Made by a program: the position numbers and the translations under genes
Shown here: positions 1-8,608 of the stretch, piece after piece
Layout of the letters: every line of letters begins with the position of its first letter
Position numbering within the stretch: position 1 is the first letter of the stretch
Origin: a bacterium UBP8_UBA817
GTDB taxonomy: Bacteria > Margulisbacteria > Marinamargulisbacteria > SXXA01 > SICP01
Direction: 5' to 3'
Length of the DNA stretch: 36,844 nucleotides
Assembly (NCBI GenBank): GCA_945888435.1
Contig: CAMCZW010000016.1
Location: forward strand, 1-36,844
Notes under the pieces: model-generated
What the model was told of the DNA's origin: nothing
The model's database searches: none
Seen by the model: only the letters and a program-made list of their open reading frames with translations

Positions 1-522
1 CAGTATCCGCTGACCGACCCTTCTGCCATGATGGGGATTCTTAATAACCTATTTTTTAAAGAGCCGCGCATTCAAAAAATGATTACTGGAACTTACATGG
101 TGATTAACCTTAAAACGCGACAGCTGATGGTTTCTAGTGCAGGTGGAGAAGCGCCCCTTATTCGCCATTTGGATGGGACTATTACGCGCTTAAATAACGA
201 CGGTAGCCCGTTACAGATGGATGAAGATGAGATTTATACCTGTACTGAATTTCAATTAGCGCCGGGGGATATTGTGCTTTGTTATACGGATGGCCTTTTT
301 GATCATGAGCTTTTGGATGGCACTCCTTTGATTCCCTTTGATGAAGTGACGGATGAGAACGAGATGACGACTTATACTTACCATTATGATCATATTGAGA
401 AGTGGCTTAAAGCGAGACCTAAAAGCAAAAAAGATATTGCCGACTATCTGGCGGGTAAAGTAAGTGGGAGCTGTCTGCCAGGGAAGGACGATATGACGAT
501 TTTAGCGGTTGAAATGGTGTAG
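1..522 (+). CDS. SpoIIE/RsbU-type PP2C serine phosphatase, C-terminal part (5' end outside window)
   Basis: The reading frame is open from base 1, so only the C-terminal ~173 residues are present. Visible PP2C/SpoIIE marks are a TGTYMVINLKTRQL strand followed by an SAGGEAPL segment (the usual 'saGh.P' motif), GDIVLCYTDGL (the acidic metal-site region, with D in TDGL), and a terminal DDMTILAVEM strand with the metal-binding DD. The family dephosphorylates anti-sigma-factor antagonists or similar regulators, often fused to sensor, HAMP or receiver domains that would lie upstream of this window. The partner switch is not visible here. An internal ATG near base 28 is not the true start because coding similarity runs through it. 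The family call is firm; the target is unknown. Confidence 0.85.
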   Translation, partial: QYPLTDPSAMMGILNNLFFKEPRIQKMITGTYMVINLKTRQLMVSSAGGEAPLIRHLDGTITRLNNDGSPLQMDEDEIYTCTEFQLAPGDIVLCYTDGLFDHELLDGTPLIPFDEVTDENEMTTYTYHYDHIEKWLKARPKSKKDIADYLAGKVSGSCLPGKDDMTILAVEMV

Positions 523-579
523 ATATGAAAGTTAAATCTTAATTCCGCTTGGTTTTTTACTGTGTAAAATGATGTCTAT

Positions 580-612
580 ATGCAATTTTATACTAAAGGT
601 GTAAAATTGCAT
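580..612. repeat. 11-bp perfect inverted repeat before the AAA ATPase gene
   Basis: ATGCAATTTTA at 580-590 pairs perfectly with TAAAATTGCAT at 602-612 across an 11-base loop. The loop holds AAAGGTG, the only ribosome-binding-like motif before the GTG start at 615. It could be an operator, or an mRNA hairpin presenting the binding site in its loop. It has no following T run, so a terminator for the upstream gene is less likely. Confidence 0.55.
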
Positions 613-614
613 TT

Positions 615-1853
615 GTGAGCCAATCCATTAAGATTAAACGCTTCTATTTCGACAAGCTGGTTGAAGAACGCTATCGGTATGAAGCGTCGATTTTGATTGG
701 ACCTCGTCAGGTTGGTAAAACCACGTTGTTATTCGATTTAAAACGACGATTTGAATCTGAGAATCAATCTGTTTTGTATTTAAATCTTGAAAACCCTTTA
801 GATTTTCAAAAACTCCCTTCTGATGAAGCCAGCCTTATTCGCTTTCTTATGGAATATCAGGTTATTTTGATTGATGAATTATATTATATTGAGAATATTT
901 CTCGGATTTTTAAAATTATCGTCGATACCGCCAAACAAAACAGTCCAGACGGTCCTTACATCAAAATTTATGCCTCAGGGTCATCTGCAATTGATATCCA
1001 TACGCATCTCCACGAAAGCTTGGCTGGGCGTCGACTGATTACACAAATTTTTCCTCTCACCTTTTCTGAATTTCAACTTGCTTTTCCTCAAAAAAGCAAT
1101 GCAGTTTTACTTGAGGACTTCTTAACGTATGGAGGACTACCGGGGTTACTCTCGGTTCCCTCAACGGAAAAAACCCGATTATTGCAAGAAATGCTCGAAA
1201 CCTATATTCAAAAAGATGTTAAATCACTTGTGAGAGAAGAAAATATTCGTGCCTATAACCACTTATTAGTCTTGCTGGCCCAGCAACAGGGACAACTTAT
1301 CTCTATCCATAGTTTAAGCAAAGAAATTGGACTTAATTCAGGGACTACTGAAAAATATTTGAGTATTCTTGAAAAAACATTTGTGATTTATCGCCTGCAT
1401 TCTTATGCCAAAAATCTTGCTAATGAACTTAAAAAATCTCAAAAAATTTATTTTTATGATTTGGGAATTCGAAATATTATCTTACAAAACTTTCAAAGTG
1501 CATCTAAGCGAGATGATTATGGACTTGTGCTTGAGTCTTTTGTGCTGACGGAAATGATGTCTACACGCCTCCCCGAAGTTCAAATTCGATTTTGGAGAAC
1601 TCGAAATCAGCAAGAAATTGATTTTATTGTTGTCAAAAACCAAATTCCCCACCCTATTGAGGTTAAAAAACAATATCGAAATCACCTTTCCAATATCAAA
1701 AAAACCTTTACCGCCTTTTTTACACATTACCCAGAAGCACCATACGGGACAATTGTGTCATTTAAAGATAATGAGATATCCACTCTACTTGAAGATCGCC
1801 TTAGAGTATGTGATTTTTGTGAGGGTCATTGCCATAACCTTGCAAACTCATAG
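615..1853 (+). CDS. AAA_14/DUF4143-type ATPase
   Basis: A 412-residue protein with the layout of the large, functionally obscure AAA_14-DUF4143 family. The Walker A motif GPRQVGKTT lies near residues 29-37 and the Walker B motif ILIDE near 84-88. An arginine-rich GRR segment and a winged-helix-like middle region follow. The C-terminal domain carries FWRTRNQQEIDFIV and then PIEVK, the spacing of a PD-(D/E)XK nuclease-like fold (D then E-x-K). The family often stands alone and moves horizontally. No function is assigned beyond ATP binding. The start is GTG at 615, preceded by the inverted repeat at 580-612. It converges on metG with a 25-bp gap. Confidence 0.85.
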   Translation: MSQSIKIKRFYFDKLVEERYRYEASILIGPRQVGKTTLLFDLKRRFESENQSVLYLNLENPLDFQKLPSDEASLIRFLMEYQVILIDELYYIENISRIFKIIVDTAKQNSPDGPYIKIYASGSSAIDIHTHLHESLAGRRLITQIFPLTFSEFQLAFPQKSNAVLLEDFLTYGGLPGLLSVPSTEKTRLLQEMLETYIQKDVKSLVREENIRAYNHLLVLLAQQQGQLISIHSLSKEIGLNSGTTEKYLSILEKTFVIYRLHSYAKNLANELKKSQKIYFYDLGIRNIILQNFQSASKRDDYGLVLESFVLTEMMSTRLPEVQIRFWRTRNQQEIDFIVVKNQIPHPIEVKKQYRNHLSNIKKTFTAFFTHYPEAPYGTIVSFKDNEISTLLEDRLRVCDFCEGHCHNLANS

Positions 1854-1878
1854 TCTGACTATCAATTTGCAAGGATTC

Positions 1879-3519
1879 TCAGTGAATGGTCTCGCAAAAT
1901 GCGATTTTCTTAACAACGTCTAAATCCAACCTCGTGGCCAAATGCTGATACGCATTGACCTTATGCCCTGCGACTAGATCGCTTTGGAGGCTATCCCATG
2001 TGAGGGGTTGGATATTCAAAAAGGTTTCAACACCTTGTGCGATGTTGGGGATAACCGGTTTTAAGTAGGTGGTTAAGTGCTTGAGTGCGGTGAGACCTGC
2101 GCTGGCTGTTTGGGCGGCGGCGAGGGGGTCGGTTTTGACTTGGTCCCAGGGCGCTTTAGTGTCGATAAATTGATTGGTTTGGTCGGCGAGTTCCATGATG
2201 ACGCGCATGGCTTTGTGGGTTTCTAGTGAGGTGTAGAGAGATTTGATGGTGTCGCTTTGGGCTTTGATATTGGAGATGAGGGCCTCGCCTTCTGGAGTGA
2301 GGGTGGCGATGGTGGCGTCGCATTTTTTGACGAGGATGCTTGCGAGGCGGCTGCCGATATTGATGAGTTTGTTGACGACATCAGCGTTAACGCGATTAAC
2401 GAAATCAGTGAGGTTGAGATCCACGTCCTCGACGGTGTCGCTGAGTTTGGCAGCGTAATAATATCTGAGGAATTCTGGATTCAAGTGCTCAAGATAGGCT
2501 TTTGCTGTGATAAATGTGCCGCGGCTTTTGGACATTTTTTCGCCATTAATCGTTAAAAATCCGTGGACATGAATGTAATCTGGCAATTTAAATTGAGAGA
2601 CTTTGAGCATAGCTGGCCAGAATAAGGCGTGGAAATATAAAATGTCTTTTCCGATAAAATGATGGATTTCGTAGTCCCCATTCCAGAGTTCATCGATGGT
2701 GATGTTATTTTGTTTTCCCCAAGCTTGGGCGTTTGCGATGTAGCCAACTGGGGCATCTAGCCAGACATAAAAATATTTATCTTGAGTGCCGGGGATTTTA
2801 AATCCAAAATACGGCGCGTCCCTAGAGATATCCCAGTCTTTTAGGCCGGCGTCGAACCATTCCCTGAGTTTATTTTTGAGTTCGGGTTTTAATTTTCCGT
2901 TGGTAATAAAGTCTTTTAAAAAGGATTCGAAATCTGACAATTTAAAAAAGTAATGCTCAGATGGTTTGATAATTGGGGTTTGGCCACTGACCGCAGATAC
3001 AGGATTAATGAGATCTTTAGGAGAATAAGTACTTCCGCATTTTTCGCACGAATCACCATATTGGTCGACGGCTTTGCAGGTGGGGCAAGTCCCTTTGACG
3101 AAGCGATCCGGCAAAAACATATTGGCTTCGGGATCATAGAGCTGCTCGATTTCTTTGGCGTAAATGGCGCCGGCATCTTTGGCACGGGTGTAAATGAGCT
3201 CGGAGAGGACTCTGTTTTCGTCGATATTAGTGGAGCCATAATGGCTAAATTCGATGCCAAAGGCTTTGAAGTCGTCGATGTGCTCCTGATGGATTTGGGT
3301 GATGAGTTCTTCGGGAGTTATTCCTCGGGCCTTTGCGGAGAGCATGATGGGCGTGCCATGAGTGTCGTCTGCGCAAATGTAGACGCAGGTGTTTCCAATG
3401 AGTTTTTGAAATCGGACAAAAATATCGGTTTGGATATATTCGACCAAATGGCCTAGGTGGATTTGTCCGTTGGCATAGGGCAATGCGCTAGTAACGAGTA
3501 CTTTTTTGGGAGATGTCAT
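1879..3519 (-). CDS. metG: Methionyl-tRNA synthetase
   Basis: Charges tRNA-Met with methionine in the cytoplasm. The protein opens with the typical [14 protein letters not shown] and has the HIGH-type motif HLGH (residues 21-24). A four-Cys zinc knuckle follows (C145, C148, C158, C161), then KMSKS at 328-332 and an anticodon-binding helical domain. At 546 residues it lacks the C-terminal tRNA-binding domain found in some long MetRS. I chose the ATG at 3519, which overlaps the tyrS stop as ATGA. An in-frame ATG at 3540 would add seven residues (MVKSDPL) that do not look like the family. The pair tyrS-metG is probably co-transcribed and translationally coupled. Confidence 0.97.
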   Translation of the reverse strand: MTSPKKVLVTSALPYANGQIHLGHLVEYIQTDIFVRFQKLIGNTCVYICADDTHGTPIMLSAKARGITPEELITQIHQEHIDDFKAFGIEFSHYGSTNIDENRVLSELIYTRAKDAGAIYAKEIEQLYDPEANMFLPDRFVKGTCPTCKAVDQYGDSCEKCGSTYSPKDLINPVSAVSGQTPIIKPSEHYFFKLSDFESFLKDFITNGKLKPELKNKLREWFDAGLKDWDISRDAPYFGFKIPGTQDKYFYVWLDAPVGYIANAQAWGKQNNITIDELWNGDYEIHHFIGKDILYFHALFWPAMLKVSQFKLPDYIHVHGFLTINGEKMSKSRGTFITAKAYLEHLNPEFLRYYYAAKLSDTVEDVDLNLTDFVNRVNADVVNKLINIGSRLASILVKKCDATIATLTPEGEALISNIKAQSDTIKSLYTSLETHKAMRVIMELADQTNQFIDTKAPWDQVKTDPLAAAQTASAGLTALKHLTTYLKPVIPNIAQGVETFLNIQPLTWDSLQSDLVAGHKVNAYQHLATRLDLDVVKKIAFCETIH

Positions 3520-4706
3520 GAGGGGATCACTTTTAACCATCGCCGTTTTCCGGCCTTAATAATCGATTCGGCTTTGGGATCAATAAGAGTAAATGGATCA
3601 GTTACTTTTTCCTGATTTACAGAGACTCCCCCTTGGCTGATGAGGCGTTGAGCTTCTTTTTTTGAGACGGCCATTTGGTGAGTAGTGAGAAGATCATCGA
3701 GGCGGGTTGGCGCTTGGAGTGTGGTTTCTGGCATGTCGCTTGGGATTTCTTGATCTGAAAATACTCGGCCAAATTCGGTTTCTGCGTCATTGGCCGCTTG
3801 CTCGGAATGCAGCATCGTGACCATTGTTTTGGCTAATTTGAGTTTAAATTGTTTTGGATTTTCTCCTGTAGTCATGGCGGATTCCATTGCTTTAATTTCG
3901 TCATTACTCACCTGGGTCAGTAGTGAAAAATATCGGGTAATGAGGTGATCTGGAATGGACATCAATTTACCGAACATGTCTTTGGGGACATCTAAAATGG
4001 CGATGTGATTGGCGAGAGATTTACTCATTTTTTGATGACCGTCTAAGCCTTCTAAAATTGGAAGGGTGATGACGCCTTGAGGCTTTTGGCCAAATTCTTT
4101 TTGGAGATGGCGTCCCATGAGAAGGTTAAAAGTTTGATCCGTGCCTCCGATTTCGACATCGTTTTTGAGATGGACAGAATCATAGCCTTGAAGCAATGGA
4201 TATAAAAACTCATGAATAGAAATTGGCTGATTGTTTGAAAAGCGCTTAGTAAAATCGTCTCGTTCTAACATTCTGGCGACAGTGACTCTTGCGGATAACT
4301 GGACCATTTCTTTGGCGCTCAATTTACCTAGCCAATCGCTGTTGTAAACGACGGTGGTTTTGGTTTTATCTAAAATTTTAAATAATTGAACTTGATATGT
4401 TTTGGCATTTTCGATGATTTGAGCCTCATCCAATGGTTTTCTGGTTTCGGATTTTCCGGTGGGATCTCCAATCATAGCGGTAAAGTCGCCAATGATAAAA
4501 ATGACTTGGTGCCCCATTTCTTGTAGAACTCGTAATTTATTGAGGATAACCATATGGCCTAAGTGTAAATCCGGCGCAGAGGGATCTGCCCCAAATTTAA
4601 TGGTCATTTTTTTTTCGGTAAGTTTGCTTAAAAGATCATCTGGAAAGCAAGTCTCTATACCTCTTGAGAGGGGGTCATTGATCATATTATTTTCATTGGG
4701 GGGCAT
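3516..4706 (-). CDS. tyrS: Tyrosyl-tRNA synthetase
   Basis: Charges tRNA-Tyr. The class I signatures are [15 protein letters not shown] (HLGH at 48-51) and KMSKS at 226-230. An S4 RNA-binding domain occupies roughly residues 335-390 ([16 protein letters not shown]). The N-terminus and [10 protein letters not shown] wording match the TyrZ-like (H. influenzae-type) subgroup rather than E. coli TyrS. Length 396 is normal. The start is uncertain between ATG 4706 and ATG 4685 (MINDPLSRG); neither has a clear SD. It is divergent from the PBP gene across a 163-bp gap and overlaps metG by 4 bases. Confidence 0.96.
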   Translation of the reverse strand: MPPNENNMINDPLSRGIETCFPDDLLSKLTEKKMTIKFGADPSAPDLHLGHMVILNKLRVLQEMGHQVIFIIGDFTAMIGDPTGKSETRKPLDEAQIIENAKTYQVQLFKILDKTKTTVVYNSDWLGKLSAKEMVQLSARVTVARMLERDDFTKRFSNNQPISIHEFLYPLLQGYDSVHLKNDVEIGGTDQTFNLLMGRHLQKEFGQKPQGVITLPILEGLDGHQKMSKSLANHIAILDVPKDMFGKLMSIPDHLITRYFSLLTQVSNDEIKAMESAMTTGENPKQFKLKLAKTMVTMLHSEQAANDAETEFGRVFSDQEIPSDMPETTLQAPTRLDDLLTTHQMAVSKKEAQRLISQGGVSVNQEKVTDPFTLIDPKAESIIKAGKRRWLKVIPS

Positions 4707-4730
4707 GTTTTTGGATAAGTTGTGTCATAC

Positions 4731-4759
4731 TTCTATTTTTCCTGTTCAATTGTTACAAT
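4731..4759 (+). promoter_or_regulatory. Putative sigma70-type promoter for the PBP gene
   Basis: TACAAT (4754-4759) is a good -10 with a weak TTCTAT 17 bases upstream (4731-4736). The -10 lies inside a short palindrome, ATTGTTACAAT. It would give a transcript starting near 4766, about 20 bases before the strong Shine-Dalgarno at 4788-4793. The same gap must also hold the tyrS promoter on the other strand, which I could not place. Confidence 0.4.
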
Positions 4760-4787
4760 GAACAGCCCAAAAAAGCATATCAAGGTT

Positions 4788-4793
4788 AGGAGG
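4788..4793 (+). promoter_or_regulatory. Perfect Shine-Dalgarno AGGAGG with no canonical start codon in range
   Basis: AGGAGG stands alone upstream of the PBP gene. No ATG, GTG or TTG follows within 4-14 bases in the PBP frame. The in-frame codons at a usable distance are CTG 4804 and ATT 4807. The frame is open back to a TGA at 4759-4761. This site may mark a non-canonical start that adds ~22 residues to the protein. Confidence 0.5.
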
Positions 4794-4869
4794 CTGGTTC
4801 AAGCTGATTTTTAGAAGTCGCCATTCGATTGGAAAGGTATCAAAACGGTCTCCGAGAGCCGCCGGATCT

Positions 4870-6840
4870 GTGGGTTATGCTCGTCATAAATCCAAGAAAA
4901 AGATGACTCATTTTTTTAGAACGCTCCTTACCTATGGCCTTGGGCTTGGTATTGCTGGCGGCTTAGTTTTATGGGGAACAGTGCTTTATCTTGGGACAAC
5001 CCTCCCTGATATCGATAGCATTAATACATACATCCCCGCAGAAACGACTAAAATCATGTCCCAAGATGGGGTGATTTTGGCGGAACTTCATCGAGAAGAA
5101 AATCGGATTTCAATTCCGATTGATAAAATTTCTCCAATCCTTCAAAAGACAGTTGTGGCCATGGAAGATTCTAGTTTTTATGATCATAACGGACTCGATT
5201 ATTTTGGAATTTTAAGGGCTATTTATAAAGATGTGTTGGCGGGTAGTTTTGTGGAAGGCGGTAGCACGCTGACTCAACAGCTCGCGAAAAACCTCTTTTT
5301 TACCCGTCAAAAAAAGATTACTCGTAAGATCTCTGAAGCCATTATGGCGATCAGAATTGAAAACCATTACACCAAAACCGAAATTTTGGAGATGTACCTT
5401 AATCAAGTGTATTGGGGGCATAATGCGTATGGAATTGAATCGGCTTCCCGATATTATTTTGGAAAAACCGCTCAGGAGTTGTCGCTATCCGAGTCGGCCG
5501 TTCTGGTGGGAATGCTCAGTGGACCTGAACTTTATAGCCCGTATCGTAATTTTAAAGCCTCAAAAAATCGTCAGCGATTAGTCCTTAACCGGATGGTTGA
5601 AACCGGCCTCATTACACGGGAACAGGCGGATGATGCGTATCTGCAAGAGCTTAAGCTTCGTGAGAGGACTAAATTAAGATACAAAGCACCCTATTTCACA
5701 TCTTATATCGTTAAGCAATTAGTCGCGATGTATGGTGAAGAGGCGATCTACACCTCCGGAATGAAGGTGTACACGACCCTTCGATATGATTATCAAAAAG
5801 TCGCGGAAGCAGTGGTTGAAAAGTATGTGGCAGAAGCCCATGGGCCTCTTGAACTAGGCAGCACCGCTAGCCCTAATTTTAGCCAAGCGGCAATTTTAGC
5901 GATTGATCCAACCAATGGATATATTGTCACGATGCACGGCGGTGCCGACTTTTTGGGTAATATGTTTAACCGGACGACTCAAGCCATGCGTCAGCCGGGA
6001 TCGGTATTTAAGCCTTTTGTCTACTTAGCTGCTCTTGCTAAAGGATACACACCTAATTCTCATATCGAGGACAGCCCTGTTACGTTTAGTACATTTCAAG
6101 GACCTTATTCTCCAAAAAACTATACCAATGATTACTCTGGGTCCATTACCTTACGACGTGCGCTTGAAAAATCGGTCAATACTGTTGCCATTAAATTAAA
6201 TCATTCGATTGGCCCAGAAACTGTTGTGGCCACCGCGAGAAAATTAGGCATTACCTCTAAAATTCGCCCTGTATTGTCATTACCGCTCGGCGCCAATGAA
6301 GTTACGATGCTTGAATTGGTATCCGCTTATGGCGTACTGGCCAATGAAGGGTATCGCGTTGAGCCTTTTGGAATCATCCGAATTGAAGACCGAGATGGCG
6401 TTGAACTTTACCGTCATCACCCCGCCCAAGCCCAAGTCTATGATGCCAACTTGATTTCAACCCTTGTCGATATGATGAAAGGGGTCGTCATTAATGGTAC
6501 CGGACAAAATGCCAGACTTCCCCGTCCGATGGCGGGTAAGACAGGGACAACCTCCGATTACCGAGATGCCTGGTTTATTGGATTTATTCCTCAGCTAGTT
6601 GCTGGAACCTGGGTTGGCAACGATGACAACTCACCAATGAATAAAATTACTGGCGGTGGCATCCCAGCCTTAATGTGGCGCGATTTTATGAAAGAAGCCG
6701 TATCTGACATCCCCCCTCGGGACTTTAGGCCTCCACGCGGACTGAGGCCTGTGATTGTGGATAAGACGCGAAAAGAGTCTGAGGCCTCAGAAGCGCCTAA
6801 AAAATCAACCGACAAAGTTATTGAATTTTTTGGAGAGTAA
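4870..6840 (+). CDS. mrcA: Class A penicillin-binding protein (PBP1A family)
   Basis: Bifunctional peptidoglycan glycosyltransferase and transpeptidase anchored in the inner membrane. Counting from GTG 4870: a basic cytoplasmic tail, a single membrane segment near 20-43, then the GT51 domain with the catalytic glutamate in AMEDSSFYDHNG (E99) and GGSTLTQQLAKN (130-141). The transpeptidase has SVFK (S378), SVN (435-437) and KTGTT (557-561). At 656 residues it is short for PBP1A, lacking long inserts, and ends in a basic/acidic tail. The start is unclear. GTG 4870 and ATG 4903 lack SDs, whereas AGGAGG at 4788-4793 points to an upstream in-frame CTG/ATT. trxB follows after 5 bases, so the two are probably one operon. 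Confidence 0.93.
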   Translation: MGYARHKSKKKMTHFFRTLLTYGLGLGIAGGLVLWGTVLYLGTTLPDIDSINTYIPAETTKIMSQDGVILAELHREENRISIPIDKISPILQKTVVAMEDSSFYDHNGLDYFGILRAIYKDVLAGSFVEGGSTLTQQLAKNLFFTRQKKITRKISEAIMAIRIENHYTKTEILEMYLNQVYWGHNAYGIESASRYYFGKTAQELSLSESAVLVGMLSGPELYSPYRNFKASKNRQRLVLNRMVETGLITREQADDAYLQELKLRERTKLRYKAPYFTSYIVKQLVAMYGEEAIYTSGMKVYTTLRYDYQKVAEAVVEKYVAEAHGPLELGSTASPNFSQAAILAIDPTNGYIVTMHGGADFLGNMFNRTTQAMRQPGSVFKPFVYLAALAKGYTPNSHIEDSPVTFSTFQGPYSPKNYTNDYSGSITLRRALEKSVNTVAIKLNHSIGPETVVATARKLGITSKIRPVLSLPLGANEVTMLELVSAYGVLANEGYRVEPFGIIRIEDRDGVELYRHHPAQAQVYDANLISTLVDMMKGVVINGTGQNARLPRPMAGKTGTTSDYRDAWFIGFIPQLVAGTWVGNDDNSPMNKITGGGIPALMWRDFMKEAVSDIPPRDFRPPRGLRPVIVDKTRKESEASEAPKKSTDKVIEFFGE

Positions 6841-6845
6841 TTCTT

Positions 6846-7802
6846 ATGAAACCGATTGAATCAGTTGTTATTATCGGATCTGGACCGGCTGGTCATGCGG
6901 CTGCGATTTATGCAGGACGCGCCCGACTCTCCCCTCTTATGTTTGAAGGTGAAATGGCGGGTGGAGTTGCGGCTGGCGGTCAATTAACCACAACAACGGA
7001 TGTTGAAAACTATCCTGGGTTTCCAAAGGGGATTTCGGGGCCTGAATTGATGATGCTTATGAGAGAGCAATCCGAGCATTCGGATACACGTATTCTTACC
7101 AAAACAGTTGATCGGGTTAATTTTTCAGTAAGTCCGTTTGAGATCGTTGTTGGCGACGACATTGTTTTGGCCAAAACAATCATTGTGGCTACCGGCGCTA
7201 CCGCAAAACGACTTGGGGTTAAAGGGGAAGATCTCTTTTGGCAAAAAGGGGTTTCCGCCTGCGCAGTGTGTGATGGAGGACTTCCTTTATTTCGCAATAA
7301 ACCTTTAATTGTGGTTGGCGGCGGAGATACTGCATGTGAAGAAGCCCATTATCTTACTAAGTTTGCGTCTCATGTCACGATGTTGGTTCGTAAAGACGAG
7401 TTACGTGCATCCAAGACCATGCAGCACCGTGTATTATCAGACCCTAAAATTACCGTTCTTTGGAATACGGAGTTATTAGAAATTATTGGCACAGGATTAA
7501 TGACTCATGCGAAAGTCATTAATAATATTACCCAAGAAGATTCTATTTTGGATGCGAGTGGATTATTTTACGCCATTGGTCACACGCCAAACACTGCATT
7601 TTTAGAGGGTCAGCTAGATCTTGATCCAGCAGGATATATTAAGACAATCCCAGGGTCTACGATGACAAATGTTGACGGCGTTTTTGCGGCTGGCGATGTT
7701 CAGGATCATGTTTACCGACAAGCGATTACATCTGCAGGTACCGGCTGCATGGCGGCCTTAGATGCGGAACGGTTTTTATCGAATAAAGCTCACTCGAGCT
7801 GA
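6846..7802 (+). CDS. trxB: Thioredoxin reductase
   Basis: NADPH-dependent flavoenzyme that reduces thioredoxin. The FAD-binding motif GSGPAGHAAA lies near residues 11-20, the redox pair CAVC at 139-142 and the NADPH-binding motif GGGDTACEEA at about 158-167. A closing GVFAAGDVQD FAD segment follows, then the family ending with an ATSAGTGC-like motif. At 318 residues it is the normal low-molecular-weight type. SD GGAGAG lies about 8 bases before ATG 6846. Its 3' end overlaps the convergent lgt gene by 13 bases. Confidence 0.96.
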   Translation: MKPIESVVIIGSGPAGHAAAIYAGRARLSPLMFEGEMAGGVAAGGQLTTTTDVENYPGFPKGISGPELMMLMREQSEHSDTRILTKTVDRVNFSVSPFEIVVGDDIVLAKTIIVATGATAKRLGVKGEDLFWQKGVSACAVCDGGLPLFRNKPLIVVGGGDTACEEAHYLTKFASHVTMLVRKDELRASKTMQHRVLSDPKITVLWNTELLEIIGTGLMTHAKVINNITQEDSILDASGLFYAIGHTPNTAFLEGQLDLDPAGYIKTIPGSTMTNVDGVFAAGDVQDHVYRQAITSAGTGCMAALDAERFLSNKAHSS

Positions 7803-8569
7803 ACTCTTTTATGGATTAGGATTGCTACCCCACATCCAATCATAACGATTGAGAGTAATTGCCCCATTGTCATCAGATTATCCAAAATGAGTCCGAGTTG
7901 CGGGTCTGGCTGCCTGAAAAACTCTAATATCACTCGACAAGTGCCATACCCAATCAAATAATGTCCAAATAAGTCGCCTGGCCTCAGCGACTTTCTTTTT
8001 TTGAGCGTGTTTAAGATTAAAAATAGGACAAGCCCTTCAAAAAAAGCCTCATATAACTGAGAGGGGTGTCGTGGAAAGAGGTCTTGGTGAGGAAAGATCA
8101 TTGCCCATGGAACATTGGTAATTTTCCCGACTAATTCTCCGTTGATAAAATTGGCCAACCGTCCAAAAAAAATCCCAAATGTAGATCCAAGGCCCAATTG
8201 ATCCAGGAGTACCCATGCTGGTTTTTTGTGTTGCCTCGCAAATAATATAGTTCCTATCAACGCACCAAGTGCGCCTCCATGATAAGACATCCCGCCCTTC
8301 CATACGGCGACCATATCGCCTAGATTTTGGAGGTAATAGGCTAATCCATAAAATACGATATACCCAACTCGCCCACCTAGAATAACGCCCATCATAATCC
8401 AGGTCATCCAATTGACGATGTCATCTTGGGTAAATCCGATTCCTTTTAGCGTCTTTGACACCCAATGAGTTCCCAAGAGAGCTCCGGCCAAATACGCGAG
8501 TCCGTACCAGCGAATAGAGACTGGTCCGACGGTAGCTAAAATAGGATCAAATTTTGGATAGGGCAACAT
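7790..8569 (-). CDS. lgt: Prolipoprotein diacylglyceryl transferase
   Basis: Inner-membrane enzyme that transfers diacylglycerol from phosphatidylglycerol to the lipobox cysteine of prolipoproteins; the lipoprotein gene at 36525 is a likely client. The protein begins MLPYPKFDPILATVGPVSIR, the standard Lgt start, and has about seven hydrophobic segments. It carries SYHGGALGA, RLANFINGELVG (the Lgt signature with conserved N and E) and HPSQLYEAFFEG. I use ATG 8569 (259 residues). An in-frame start at 8629 would add 20 unlikely residues and run into fliH. There is no SD. A -10-like TACAAT ends 9 bases upstream. Confidence 0.95.
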   Translation of the reverse strand: MLPYPKFDPILATVGPVSIRWYGLAYLAGALLGTHWVSKTLKGIGFTQDDIVNWMTWIMMGVILGGRVGYIVFYGLAYYLQNLGDMVAVWKGGMSYHGGALGALIGTILFARQHKKPAWVLLDQLGLGSTFGIFFGRLANFINGELVGKITNVPWAMIFPHQDLFPRHPSQLYEAFFEGLVLFLILNTLKKRKSLRPGDLFGHYLIGYGTCRVILEFFRQPDPQLGLILDNLMTMGQLLSIVMIGCGVAILIHKRVQLE

Positions 8570-8578
8570 AGTATAGGT

Positions 8579-8608
8579 ATTGTATAATGGCGGTATGGTT
8601 CTGTTCAA
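8579..8608. promoter_or_regulatory. Very compact divergent lgt/fliH promoter with overlapping -10 hexamers
   Basis: The two start codons are only 25 bases apart. On the plus strand TATAAT (8583-8588) ends 6 bases before the fliH ATG at 8595. On the minus strand TACAAT (8579-8584) ends 9 bases before the lgt ATG, with TTGAAC 18 bases further upstream (8603-8608) inside the fliH coding sequence. The -10 elements overlap by two bases. Both transcripts would start at or within a few bases of the start codon. No convincing fliH -35 was found. Confidence 0.5.

Noticed and set aside
8570-8575. TATACT directly abutting the lgt ATG as a -10
   Set aside because: No room for a transcription start before the codon; TACAAT at 8579-8584 is better placed.
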